Part shown: piece after piece, positions 43,317-53,870 of the stretch
How positions within the stretch are numbered: position 1 is the first letter of the stretch
Layout of the letters: every line of letters starts with the position of its first letter
Source: Rhynchopus euleeides
Taxonomy: Eukaryota; Euglenozoa; Diplonemea; Diplonemida; Diplonemidae
Assembly: GCA_963210315.1 (NCBI GenBank)
Contig: OY723266.1
Coordinates: 868,001 to 932,000 of the forward strand
Direction: 5' to 3'
Length of the DNA stretch: 64,000 bases
Notes under the pieces: model-generated
Database searches by the model: none
What the model saw: only the letters and a program-made list of their open reading frames with translations
What the model was told of the DNA's origin: nothing
Position numbers and translations under genes: made by a program

Positions 43317-44270
43317 TCACCGTTGGTCTCCAAGATGTTCAAAATAAGTTTTCCACCTGCCTTGAGAAAATTTTGCGACCGCCATCTGCTCCAGCAACGC
43401 AGTTCGGATCGAAGCCATGAAGACGTGCGGGGCGTACGGATCTTTGTGGTTGAACTCCGTCACGATCCCAAGCATCTCCACGTGGTCAGCCCGGATGTTC
43501 CTCTTTGCTTCGTAATACGACCCAGACACCCCCGCAGTTTGCGCCAACTCAAACACGGGTGACCCTGTGAAGTGCGGCTGCCACTCTGCCGGGCCAAACT
43601 CACTGGCAAGTGGCTTGGGCGTGAGATGGTCAACCATAGCTTGGTTCAGAACCATCCTCTCTGCCTTCTTGTCGAACACCGGGACGTAGACGTGCTTATG
43701 CAGCATCCACTTCCCGCTGCTAATCGTCGGGGTCGAAATACCTGCGAGCCGCGTCGCAGACTCGCGCGAGAGCAGCAGGAAGCACATCCCTTCGTCCGCC
43801 GTGACACCCCCAGTCAGATACGTGTCGTGCCCTGTGGCACGCTGCTGCATGAGGATCTTTTTGATATGAATCTCCGAGCCGTCGTACATCTGGACAAACC
43901 CAGTCGGATCCGGGCTCTTGTGGCTCGTCACGGCAGAAGTGGATGTGATGACCATCATCGTCCCACGCTTCAGTTTGTTGTTCCGAGAGTCGCGCGGGCA
44001 CCGGACCAACACCCCAGTGCCCTCGCCCACCCGCACAAAGTTGACGAGCCACGGCTGGAATGCGGGTGGGAACTCCATCTCGGCTGCATCGAACGACGGC
44101 CCGATGATCTCGCCAGCGTCCTCATCAAACCCCCTATCATGGTAGCAGCGCCTCTGGCCTGCACACCTCAAAGGCACCACAGCACGGGCACCGAGACAGG
44201 CCTCCAAACCAGACACCACATGCGCTGGAATCGCCCTTGTCTGGGCGGCCTGCAAACACCGCCGCAGCAT
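43317..44270 (-). CDS. Probable organelle-targeted protein with a degenerate trypsin-like fold
   Basis: Single exon, 317 residues from the ATG at 44270. That start gives an Arg/Ala-rich, acid-free presequence (MLRRCLQAAQTRAIPAHVV) and follows an acceptor-like TTCACTGCCAG. An in-frame ATG at 44369 would add 33 residues. Blocks in order: GTGVLVRCPRD, a strand MMVITSTSAVTS at the place where serine proteases have the catalytic His, YDGSEIHIKKIL, then FTGSPVFELA and HVEMLGIVTEF, which resemble the GxSGGPVF and GIVS strands. The catalytic His and Ser motifs are not conserved (TSTSAVTS; GSP without the nucleophile context), so it would be an inactive, protease-derived fold. This is inference from pattern only. 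Strong coding composition supports a real gene. Confidence 0.55.
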   Translation of the reverse strand: MLRRCLQAAQTRAIPAHVVSGLEACLGARAVVPLRCAGQRRCYHDRGFDEDAGEIIGPSFDAAEMEFPPAFQPWLVNFVRVGEGTGVLVRCPRDSRNNKLKRGTMMVITSTSAVTSHKSPDPTGFVQMYDGSEIHIKKILMQQRATGHDTYLTGGVTADEGMCFLLLSRESATRLAGISTPTISSGKWMLHKHVYVPVFDKKAERMVLNQAMVDHLTPKPLASEFGPAEWQPHFTGSPVFELAQTAGVSGSYYEAKRNIRADHVEMLGIVTEFNHKDPYAPHVFMASIRTALLEQMAVAKFSQGRWKTYFEHLGDQR

Positions 44271-44370
44271 CCTCCGGCAACCCCCCCTGGCAGTGAATAT
44301 ACGGTGGTTTCGCAACGAAGGATTATTGCATGGAGAAACAGCATAAAAAAGCAGGCGTCTCTCTCTCATC

Positions 44371-44641
44371 ACTCAAGGGGGGGGGGGTTGGGAAGTTGAG
44401 AGGTGGCGGGGGGAGGGGGGGAGGGGGTGGCGTGGGGTGAGGACATCAGCATCCTCACCCCCATGCATCAACTCTGCCCGTTCCCAGGCGGTTCTGTTGC
44501 GAGGGATACTTTTTTTTGGCAATCTACGTTCTGGTTTTTTTAGCCAAAAAAATGAAGATGTGACTCCCCTTGTGGGGGGGGCGTGGGGTGGGGTGGGGCG
44601 GAGGGGAGGGGAGTAGAGGGGGATGAAGCCCCCCCCCCCCC
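44371..44641. other. G-rich spacer next to the transposon
   Basis: Long G runs and a run of at least 12 C that ends at the left transposon boundary. No gene. Confidence 0.5.
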
Positions 44642-44643
44642 TA

Positions 44644-44890
44644 GGGGGGGTCATAAGCCCCCCTAAAAACGTACGAAAACCAAAATTTTCAACATACCAT
44701 CAGAACCGCCCTAATACCTGATCTGACCCGAAAATCCGACCCATACCCCCCCGGAAACTGTCTGGGGCCCACTTGTGACACCTGATACGCACTTTTGTGA
44801 TGATTTTTTGGGGTCCTAAAAAATGTACCTCAGTTTCGTACCTTGCCTTTGTACCTGAACCACTCCCGACCGCATTATTTCGTTCTTTGC
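44644..44890. repeat. Left terminal inverted repeat of the transposon
   Basis: Begins GGGGGGGTCATAAG and ends GTTCTTTGC; complementary to 45938-46173. Confidence 0.9.
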
Positions 44891-45144
44891 CTTTTCTGCG
44901 GTGGTTCTGGCTCAGGTGGCACGCATGTTGCCTTCCCCAGTGCCTCGGCAAGGTCTTTCTTGACCTGATTAGTGGGAATGTTGTGTTGTTGCGTCAGCAG
45001 AATGAGTTCAGCCACCTTCTGGGTGTAGTACTTCGATCGCATATGGGTCATTGTGAGTACTTCGTACGCCTGGGAGGCTGCATCGGCATTAGTAGGCAGC
45101 GTTGTAGATGCTTTTGCTTCGTCGATCTTAGCCTGTGAAGGCAC
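44875..45144 (-). CDS. Transposon-internal small protein or C-terminal part
   Basis: Codes for about 89 residues in a helix-rich frame (AYEVLTMTHMRSKYYTQKVAELILLTQQ, then a Lys/Glu/Pro tail ending PPQKRQRTK, a possible nuclear localisation signal). The first codon is not ATG; the frame is open upstream to about 45200, overlapping the end of the neighbouring frame, so it is probably the C-terminal part of one protein joined by a frameshift or splice. Its last codons lie in the terminal repeat. Confidence 0.4.
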   Translation of the reverse strand: MPSQAKIDEAKASTTLPTNADAASQAYEVLTMTHMRSKYYTQKVAELILLTQQHNIPTNQVKKDLAEALGKATCVPPEPEPPQKRQRTK

Positions 45145-45179
45145 GATTGGGATATTGTACGCCCTGAGAGCCGAAGTGG

Positions 45180-45893
45180 TTATGATTGTGCTGTGTAATT
45201 TGCGCCCCGCAGGATATGCACACCACGCAGTCTCGACAACACGTATGAGAGTGTACCATGTGGGGACTCAACAAGGTCATTGGATCGGCATCTGCCTGCC
45301 GACTCAGCCCCCACACAGTGCGACCGCAAGGTCGCCAGGGATGTCTCAACGCCAGGGGAATACCCTCCCCTGGCGTTGTACAACCCTACTCTCAACCCTC
45401 GGGTCCTCTCCTGGAGGCGGTGGTGGCGGGCCCGCAACGCTTCGTACTTCCGGTACAGACTGAGGTAGTCTGCCCGGCTGACCCGCTCATTGCTTCCTAG
45501 ATCATCTGCTGCTCTGGAGCTGCCATCACTCTCACTGCCCACATCAGTTGGTGTGGGGGTAGGAGCAGGAGGAGTGGGAGGAGTAGGAGTGCAGGTGACA
45601 TCTTTCTTGGCTAGCAAGGAACGCCGCTTTTCCCGCACGTGCGTGCAGTTGATGCACCACTGCATATATCTGTCGTCACCACGTCCCACTCGCTCTCCTA
45701 TGTACCCAGCCCGACGGAGCGCCCGAAATAATGTCGCCTCACCGATGTCGTGTGCCGTTTTCTTTTTACGCAGGTCTGCCACAACGCTCTCTGCCGAGAC
45801 CCCGCACATCTCCCGTTTGGCGAGCGTCTTTCGAGCAAGGTACTCCTCTGCAGCAGCATCTGACACCTCTGCGAGGCCCTGGGCACGCGGCAT
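45180..45893 (-). CDS. Transposon-encoded protein with a helix-turn-helix-like region
   Basis: 237 residues from the ATG at 45893 (MPRAQGLAEVSDAAAEEYL); the frame is open into the right terminal repeat. The segment GVSAESVVADLRKKK...ATLFRALRRAGYIGERVG, followed by DRYMQWCINCTHVREKRRSLL, follows the helix pattern and the final Arg/Trp block of Tc1/mariner paired-type DNA-binding domains. After it come a Pro/Thr linker and a Tyr/Arg-rich helix. There is no DDE/D triad, so this may be only the DNA-binding half or a derived protein. A 12-bp perfect hairpin lies in the coding DNA at 45347-45378. Confidence 0.45.
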   Translation of the reverse strand: MPRAQGLAEVSDAAAEEYLARKTLAKREMCGVSAESVVADLRKKKTAHDIGEATLFRALRRAGYIGERVGRGDDRYMQWCINCTHVREKRRSLLAKKDVTCTPTPPTPPAPTPTPTDVGSESDGSSRAADDLGSNERVSRADYLSLYRKYEALRARHHRLQERTRGLRVGLYNARGGYSPGVETSLATLRSHCVGAESAGRCRSNDLVESPHGTLSYVLSRLRGVHILRGANYTAQS

Positions 45894-45937
45894 GTGTTGC
45901 TCGGCGTGCTGAGTGAGCGTAGTGACACCCTTCCCTT

Positions 45938-46173
45938 GCAAAGAACGAAATAATGCGGTCGGGAGTGGTTCAGGTACAAAGGCAAGGTACGAAACTGAGG
46001 TACATTTTTTAGGACCCCAAAAAATCATCACAAAAGTGCGTATCAGGTGTCACAAGTGGGCCCCAGACAGTTTCCGGGGGGGTATGGGTCGGATTTTCGG
46101 GTCAGATCAGGTATTAGGGCGGCTCTGATGGTATGTCGAAAATTTTGGTTTTGTACGGGCTTATGACCCCCCC
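45938..46173. repeat. Right terminal inverted repeat of the transposon
   Basis: Complement of 44644-44890, ending CTTATGACCCCCCC followed by TA. Confidence 0.9.
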
Positions 46174-47134
46174 TACCCCCCCCCCCCACCCACATGCACA
46201 CATTGACCTATCCCTCCCACCCCCTTCCATGGCCTTCTCGCAGAAGACTGCCGTCCACCCCCCCCCCCCCGAACACTGCAGACTGTTTTCCCTCTGCGCT
46301 TTGAACAAAAGCAGAGTCCCATCTTATCCCCACGAGAGGGAAGGGAAGGGGTGTGTGGACCAGACAGAGGGGGTGGGGGTATTTTTGAGTGCTGGTAATC
46401 AGGCCTGGGCGGGGAACGAGCCCTTTTTCCAGGTTTTTTGGGTCGGGGAACCAGGTTTTTTCTAAGAATTTTTACAAGGGATTTTTTGCTCGCCCCCCCA
46501 CAGTTTCCAGGCGCGTGCCCGTCAGGCGGGACTTTTTCTCTGATTTCTCTCCGCGTCATCATGTGACAGCTCTTGAGTGATGCCCAGAGATGCTTGCGGC
46601 AGAGAGTGCCCCTCATGCGCGTTACAGCTGAAAATGAATGAGGATCATCTGGCACTCGTTCTCATCGGGGGTTGTGCTCCGCAGGGACTCAATACACCTT
46701 GGCACTCTCGCAGGGCTGGACATGCCAGCAGCTGGAGGACAGTTACAAAGCTGCCACTCCCCGACGCCACCCACGTGCTGGCCCCTTCAGGTCTGAAAGC
46801 CCAAAAGCTCCCGGGGATTTTTGCAGTGGTGCGCACCATATTCAGCGCAGCAGGGTGATCTCTCCGATTTTCCAAAACTGCTGGTTTACTGGTTTGGGGA
46901 ACGGTCGTCGGCAGACCGTTGAAATGCCCGTGTTAGCAAGGCACACTCACGTTTCAGGTAGCGTGTCGTGTGTCACGCATGTCGCGAACGCGGCAAGTGT
47001 ACCTCCCAGGTGGGGAAGCCCGACCTCCTGTCCGATGTCAGTCAGGCTTCGAAGAAGCGCTTCATGGATGCGGCGCTGACCTCCTACGCTGCACTGTACC
47101 CGGGGAAGTGAGATAGATGGACGGGCACACGCTA

Positions 47135-47188
47135 CATGGGGGGTCTGGGGGGCGGAGCCCCCCAGCCGCCGGAGGCCACGGTAGCGAA
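47135..47188 (+). repeat. GC-hairpin interspersed repeat, copy 4
   Basis: GGGGGGTCTGGGGGGCGGAG core hairpin unit with one substitution in GTAGCGAAC. Confidence 0.8.
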
Positions 47189-47302
47189 CACCTGTTCGTG
47201 TGGGCGTACAGATTCTGTGCGAGTTGGCTGCGTCCTCAGAGGCGACTGGAGTGGTTGGACCCCGACCTGATGGGATTCGAAGGGCTTGAGTACGAGACGT
47301 AC

Positions 47303-47360
47303 GCCACAGGGGGGTCTGGGGGGCGGAGCCCCCCAGCCGCCGGAGGCCACGGTAGTGAAC
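47303..47360 (+). repeat. GC-hairpin interspersed repeat, copy 5
   Basis: Only about 170 bp from copy 4 and nearly identical, ending GGTAGTGAACGTCTGG like copy 2. Confidence 0.8.
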
Positions 47361-47444
47361 GTCTGGCTCTCCAGTTGGCCAGCAAGGCGAACGGTACGGG
47401 GGACAGACTTCCCTTCCATCCTTGTGCGCGCCCTGTCGACTGGG

Positions 47445-47560
47445 GAAAACTTAGAAAAAGTTTTCTCCTCTGCGAAACAACCTTAGAAAAAAATTCCCCT
47501 AACAAAATTCTTAGAAAAAAACTTTTTTTTCCCTTACAAAAATTCTTAGAAAAAAAGTTC
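47445..47560 (+). repeat. Tandem TTCTTAGAAAAAA repeat
   Basis: Four to five imperfect copies of (CC)CCTTACAAAAATTCTTAGAAAAAA in about 110 bp. Inverted copies occur near 46440-46480 and similar words near 31120-31165. Confidence 0.6.
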
Positions 47561-49906
47561 AGAATCCTGAAAGTGGGGAACAAGCCCCCCAGTTAGGAAC
47601 AGCCCTGCTGGTAATTTACTTCTTTTTTTTTGGTGTCGACAAATCTCAAAACGCGGCTTGATTTCTGTCCTGGTTGACACCTCATTGGTTTTCTTGCTAT
47701 ACTGAACGGAGGGCGGTGATCGAGTTTGACGGGTATGTGTAAGGGATACAGTAGTGGCAGTGCGAGTGCTGCAGCAGCAACGTAAAGGGGTCCTGCGAGC
47801 GGAAACCATTCGGCACCACCGCCACTGCCGGTGGCACTGTCCCCTCGCGCAATCCATCCTCTGCGTCGGATGCGCCACCTTCAGGGTCATACACCACTCT
47901 TCGGGAGCCGTCAAAATCCCCGAGAGTTTCATACACCAACAGCCCATCCCTCCTTACAGAAACGCCATACGTCGCCAAATCGGACCTGTATAGCCTCTGC
48001 CCCCACCCCCGCCCCGCTACAGAGCAAAGGCTACATCACCTCTGCAAATCACTAACTTTACTATAACACATCGGGAAGGGTTGTGCAGCAAGGGGTTTGG
48101 TGGGGTGTGTGGGGGGGGTGGGGGTGGATATGCAGACAGGGTACATAGAACTGAGTTTTGTGTTCAGTTTCGTGCCTTTCTGGACGCCAGTACGGACAGC
48201 ATCGCGAGATGGGGGGAGGAGTCGCCCTGTATTAGAGGGGGGGGGGGGGGAAGCCGCAAAAAACCAGCGTGGCGTGGCGAAAAGGCGGGGGGGTAGGGGG
48301 GAGTGGGGTGGTGGGGACGCGAGGGTTGCCTTTGGTTGCCCCAAAGAAGCGCTGTCCCTCCCCACAATGCTTCTGGCACCCCTGGGAGCCTTTGTTGTGT
48401 GGTAAACAAATCAAGGCGGGTGGCCTGCCGTCTCAAAATGAAGAACGGCTATCATCCGATACACGATCCCACGCATGTGTGTTGCACCTTTGGGAACAGT
48501 TTTTTTTACCTCATTTTTTTCCCCTGCGTTGTTAGCACAACTCTTAGAATAACAGGGGGTGCTTTTTTGCGGTGTCAACCGTGAAGAACGCAGTGGAGTG
48601 CCCTAAAGTGCCTTCTACACAACTACAACAAAGGTTCGCATGTGTGGAGACTCGGGGGGTGGGGGTGGGGGGTGAGGTAATATTTCTAAGTCAGAACCAC
48701 CAATCAGAGAACGTGGTATGGCGTTGAGAGGGATCAAGGTTTTGGGAAGGTAGGCAACAGTAAAGCACCAGAGCCATAGGATAGAGGGAGGGAGTGAGGT
48801 GGTGCCACGGCGGTTTCTCACTGGTGCAGTGGATAGCCCACTCCCCGCCACAGCAGGGGTCCGACGGCAGGCCAGAACCTTGCCCAACCCATCCCTCCCC
48901 TTGGGTGATCATCAACAATAAGGCCTCAACGCAGCTTGACATACAAAAGCAGCCCAGATGGTTTTGGGTTTGCTGCAACACTGTATTCGTGCTATTTTTT
49001 GACATCGTTTTTTTTGACATTTGTTTTCTCTTCTTTTTTTTCTGTTTCTACTCCGCCACCCCAACCCACACCATGCAGGCCCGACCCCCTCACGCATGTC
49101 CAAACCCACCTCTTCCCAAGAATACTGAGAGAGAGAGAGAGATCCTTCCTGAGACTCGTGGAAGTGCACCCCCCAGTGGTTGTCAGGAGACATCCAACAT
49201 ACGGTGGACAGGGCTTGCGATCTGGAGGGGGTTTGCCGGTATGACTGTCGACGAATCCGAGACAAATCTCACACCCCCCCCTGACAGTGTGCCACCCTCT
49301 CCTCGTGGAGAGGGGAACCCGGTGCCTGCGCACGTCCTGCCGAACTGTGGCTGTTTGGTGGGGCTGTCGCAGGCCCAGAGGGGGGAGTTGGGGTGGTGAA
49401 GTCGAAGAAAGGTAAATCACAGGGGTTTTTGACATCTCCCCCCCTCCGCCCGTCATGCAGGTTGTGTCCCACATCTAGAGGAAGGCTCCATAGAGGAGAC
49501 AAGGGTGGGGCGGGGCGGAGGAGGAGGAGGAGGGGGGGGGAGGGGGAAACCAGACAGCCGGCGCGTGGCAAGAGCTGCGCGAAAAGGGAAACTGCTGGCA
49601 TTCCTTTCCGAATGACGCAAACCCTTCCCCCACTGCAGGGGGGGGAGAAGAGTTGTGATGAACGGGCAGGGATGGGTGTATGCATGTGGCCCGCTGCGAA
49701 AACAGGCAGGGGGTGGGGAGGGGTGGTGGGGTTCGAAGGTCTTGGCTTGCACAATCACGGTGGGGGGGGGGGGGGGTGGATGTCTGCAATTTTTTTTGCT
49801 GGTGTCGTTTAACGACTCTACACAAAACGGAGAAAGGGTTTTTGGTTCAACAAAAAGGCACTCAAAAAAACATCAAGACTGCGAGACGGGTTCACTTGTC
49901 TAGGGA

Positions 49907-52900
49907 CTAATAGCCCCCAAATCCGCCATAAGTGGGCCCGTGCCCATGGCCGTACCCGTGGTAGCCACGCGCACCGTGCTGATGGTGGTACTGCCCCTGT
50001 TATGTGATATGGGTGTTGGATACTGACTTAAATTGGACGAAACACAATAGCCAACAGTGAAATGGCGAAGATGGCGAAATTAAACAAGATGGCGGAATGA
50101 CGAAGCTTGTCCTTTTTGTACGCTAAAGCCGGCAAACCCCACCCACACTGTGACACCCCACCCCCACCCCCACCCCGAATCGTGAAACGACAGCAAAAAA
50201 AATGCAACAACGACGCCAACAGCTGCTGACAATCGCTTTCTCGGAACACAGACCCCCACCAACCTCTTCCGGATGTGACATACGTAGTTGCTGAAGGAGG
50301 TTGAGCGGCGTTGGGCCATCAAGGAGCGGTCGTATTCCTGCCGCTTCACAGGATCGCTAAGCGTGCTGTAGGCTTCGCTGATCATTTTAAACTTCTTCTC
50401 CGCCTCCGCCTTGTCCTCCCCGGGGGCGACCTTGTCGGGATGCCAACGCATGCAGAGGTTGCGGTATTTGATCTTGAGGTCCTGCTTCGCCTTCTCGTCA
50501 TGCGAGGAGAAGTGCTGCGACAGCCCGAGCAGCGTGTAGTAGTCCGCCTTCGGTGACTTCTCCGCGTCCCGCCTCCTCTCCACCTCCTTTATATGCGACT
50601 GGACGTCCTGTGCCGATGCACCGCACTTCTGCGCACTCCTGAAGTCGGCTATTGCCTTGTCGAAGTCCTGCAACTCCATATGGCACCTCCCCCTCCTCGT
50701 GTATGCACGCGTGAAGCTGTGATGCGGGGAAGGGTGATATGAGAGAAGGCCAATGAGACGCAACAAAAAACGCACAACCCAATCACCCCCATTGTGGGAC
50801 TTCTATTCGATGCCCGTCCAACATTGCACTCAACTCAAAAGAATGCGGTGTGCATGGCACATCTCCAACCCACAGCAATGCAATCAAATCCTGGTTGACA
50901 TACGCTGAGTCCAGATCAATGGCGGCGGTGCAGTCCTCAAGAGCAAGTTTGATCTGCTTCAACTCCTTCCGAGCTGCTGCCCTGTTTGTGTATAGGACCT
51001 TGGCGACCTCAGGACAGTCCTTTGCCAGCTCAATCCCTTCGGTGTACAGCTGTGCGCTGTTCTGCCACTCCTTGTTTTTGAAGCGGTCGTTGCCCCTCTC
51101 CTTCTTGGACTCCAGCGCAGTGAACTTCGTCTGCAGCTCCACAAGCCGCTTTGTATGCGGGAACTGCTTCAGCCCTTCCTGTGGCAGGCGTGCGGTGAGG
51201 TGGCATAGGGGAGAGAAGCCCGACAAGAAGGTAGAAGACAAGACGGTGCCACCAAACAGTGCTCTTTTCCTTTGTCCCCCCCAGACAGTGGCGGGGCAGC
51301 ATGGGCGGCACAGGCAATACACATGCAAGGCATGCAGCATGACATACATTTGTGACTGTGATGGCGTGCTTCATCTTGTCATAGCCGTAGAGGTATAAGC
51401 TCCGAGACTTGACGATATAACACTCAACAACCACCTCGCGCACCACGGACCCTGGTTGGGAGCCGAATTGCACCACCAGTTTCTCGACAGTTTGGATGGA
51501 CTGTGAGAGGTCGCCCTTCGCCTGGAGGACATGCCCCAGGGCCACGACGTACTCAGGCCACTCGGCACAGCGCGGCTCGATGTCCTTGAGCAGCTGCTCG
51601 GCCTCCGCGGGTTTCGCCGGCGCTATGTTGACCGCCTTGTCCAGCACAGCCTTGGCCTGGCGGCAGGCCTCCTCGTCCTGCCGCACCAGCTCCACATCCC
51701 CAGGCTTGTCGCACTTCGCCCACCCGTCGCTGCGTGCCGCATCGCGCAGCATCGTGATTGCCATGGCGACGTCACCCATGCTGCAGGCAGCCTTCCCCAT
51801 CCTGGTCCACAGCTTCGCGTTGCACGCATCGTCCTGCAGGCCACGTTTGCAGTCCTCGATACAGGCTTGATACTGCTGCATCATGAAGCGGGCCGCACTC
51901 CTGTTGCCGTACACAACAGTGGGTCTTGTTGTCCCGTCGCTCAGATCCACGGCTCGTGACCAGTAATCAATGGCACTCTCATAATCGCCCTTCTCGTAGG
52001 CGTCGTCCCCCTTGATCTTCAGCTTCTTACTGGTGACGACGCGCGGCGCCTCCTCGCGTGGCGGCGGCGGCGGCGGCGGTGGGGGCTGCTGGTCGTCTCG
52101 CTGTGCGGAGGAGGGCTCCTGGGGGGGCTCTGCAGGCAGATCCGGCGGTGCGGCCTGGTGCACGGGGCCTGCGGAGGCGCTGCGGCGCGAGCTGTTGGGG
52201 GCGTCGGGCGTGGCCTTCCACGAATGGGGAGAGGCAAAGGCAGGCTTTGGCGCAGGGGGGCTGTTGCCCGCCATGTCCTGGTCGGGCTGTGCACGCTCAG
52301 TGTCTGGGGGGCGTGCTGCAGGCTCGGCAGCACGCCGGGGTGTTTGGCCAGTGGCGGCAGCCCCCTTGCGCCGCATGGGCTTCTTGGACTTCGAGGGGAA
52401 GTTGGCCACAAAGGGTGCCTCTGTCGTGAAGGCGCCTGCCGGCGACGGCGGCTCTGTCGGCTTCTCTGCAGGCTGCGCAAAGTTATAGCCGTGGCCGTCG
52501 ACATCCATCCCTGACTCCGGGTTCGATGCGTCCTTTGCTGCCCACCCGCCTGCTGGTGAGCTGCGCTCCGCCTGGGGGTCACGGAAGCGGAAACCCGACG
52601 TCAAGCACACCTCTTCGTGTGCGCGCAACTCCCCCCGCAGGATAACCGCACCACACTTCTTCGGGCACTTAATGCGGAGGAACTCGCACTGCCCGAGGTG
52701 CTCCCCGACACGGTCACGAGGGAACTCTGCCCCGCATTCAGCCTGACTGCTCTTGAGGGTGCAACGTACCTTCAGACGACCGAGAAAGTCGCTGATGATC
52801 TTCGAAGCCTTGCGGTAGGGCACGGCCCCTGCAAGTTGGTGGCAGTTGGGGCACACCCTCACACCCGTATCGAAGTGTGACGAAAGGCACGTCTCACAAA

Positions 52901-53033
52901 TGCAAGCAGAGCAGCACTCCATCTCCAGCGGGCGGAGGAGAGGCCCCACGCATAGCGGGCAGTGAAACTCCCGCGGGCACTGTTCCAGGTAGGCGAAGTC
53001 GGAGCCCTTCAGCGGGCTGTCGAAGGTGGACAT
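49907..53033 (-). CDS. RING - TRAF zinc finger - TPR - J-domain fusion protein
   Basis: Four exons (53033-51348, 51178-50904, 50716-50284, 49996-49907) encode 827 residues, all donors GTATGT. A RING-like finger lies at 25-64 (C25, C28, C40, C44, C46, C49, H53, C61, C64), then a TRAF-type zinc finger at about 87-142 (CEFLRIKCPKKCGAVILRGELRAHEEVC block). A Pro-rich linker (about 150-340) precedes TPR repeats; the clearest spans the exon junction at 654 (LALEDCTAAIDLDS to FTRAYTRRGRCHMELQDFDKAIADF). A J domain at 711-785 has the HPD triad at 746-748, needed to stimulate Hsp70 ATPase. The tiny last exon is a Gly/His/Tyr tail ending YGGFGGY. The TPR-J arrangement matches the DNAJC7/TTC2 family, Hsp70/Hsp90 co-chaperones; a RING-TRAF head is not usual and suggests ubiquitin ligation coupled to chaperones. 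Confidence 0.85.
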
Positions 53034-53870
53034 CCCAGCAGGAGACACCCAGCGGCCTCAGGCCGCAGGTGGGTGCCGCCTGTGCCTGTTGGTGTGGGTG
53101 CGTGTTGGGATGGGGAATGACTCACAGGACAAGAGGGGGGTGCATGTCTTCCCGAAGTCCATTAGAAGTCGGGCAAAATATCAGAAAACCCGTTTCGCTA
53201 AAATTCCGGTAGAAGTCAGGCCCTGGCTGGGTGAGAATCCGGTGATCCAATGTATGTTGCTTGGATGTATGGGGGGCTGTCTGGAAGCACTGAACATTGC
53301 CGAAATCTGTCGAGTATATCGAAGAACCCGAGAAAAGCCAAGAAGAACTTGCTGACAACCCTGCAGATTGCTTCAACACAGTTGACACCTTTGTGAGGGA
53401 GTCGGGTGACGAGCAGCGAGTATGAGTCATCACAAAGCCTCGGTGCTTGGGAGATGGGCGGGGGTGGGGTCATGGGCTGTCATCAGCTGCTGCAGGCCCA
53501 CCACCATCCATGCCGAGAAGACGGTTCATTCTTCTGAGACAGCTTGAGGAGATGCGTGAGGGGGTGGATGCCTCCCATACTCAGGGAAACGCACTGAGAC
53601 CAGCGCGGATGCGCTGGGGTGCAAGTGGAGCAAAAACAAAGAAAATCAAACACAGGGAGGCCCAACGGGCACCCTTCAAGGAAACACAAAAGTGAGACGT
53701 GTAGTGTCTGCCGCACCAGGCATGCCCAAGACACCAAGACAGGGCATGCGCTGGCCTGCACCCAACGGGGTGCAGATCAGCCAACTCTTGGCAGGCAAGA
53801 GGTCCGACCATTCCTGCAACTGCAACTGCACCAGCAGACATGCAGGGCTCGCCCCTTCACTTCACTTCCT
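53034..53870. other. Intergenic, no gene recognised
   Basis: About 840 bp without a convincing gene. Pyrimidine-rich DNA with CAG (ACCCACACCAACAG near 53085) could be the acceptor for the gene at 53033. Confidence 0.5.

Larger units (their letters stand above)
44642..46175. mobile_element. TA-flanked DNA transposon with ~240-bp terminal inverted repeats
   Basis: Left repeat 44644-44890 and right repeat 45938-46173 are inverted copies with few differences (an indel near GTACG, scattered substitutions). The termini read GGGGGGGTCATAAGCCC, and TA lies immediately outside both ends, the target duplication typical of the Tc1/mariner superfamily. The ~1 kb interior holds minus-strand frames 45180-45893 and 44875-45144. 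The size and long inverted repeats suit a non-autonomous or degenerate copy, because no DDE catalytic core was seen. The element sits between a run of G/C and a C run. The left repeat also encodes the end of the second frame. Confidence 0.85.
46176..49906. other. Repeat island, no intact gene
   Basis: C and G runs, two GC-hairpin repeats (47135-47188 and 47303-47360), TTCTTAGAAAAAA words (47445-47560 and inverted near 46455) and weak coding traces on the plus strand. One of these, near 46990-47110, ends KKRFMDAALTSYAALYPGK with a stop and may be a decayed gene end. The stretch 48000-49900 is low-complexity, with (GA)n at about 49127-49142. Confidence 0.45.

Noticed and set aside
44875..45893. 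Spliced joining of the two transposon frames
   Set aside because: No donor with GTATG and correct phase was found (GTATTC near 45368 gives the wrong phase).
50284..50775. J-domain region as a separate gene
   Set aside because: Phase, TPR continuity across the junction at 50904/50716 and the short Gly/Tyr exon indicate it is the C-terminal part of the RING-TRAF-TPR gene.
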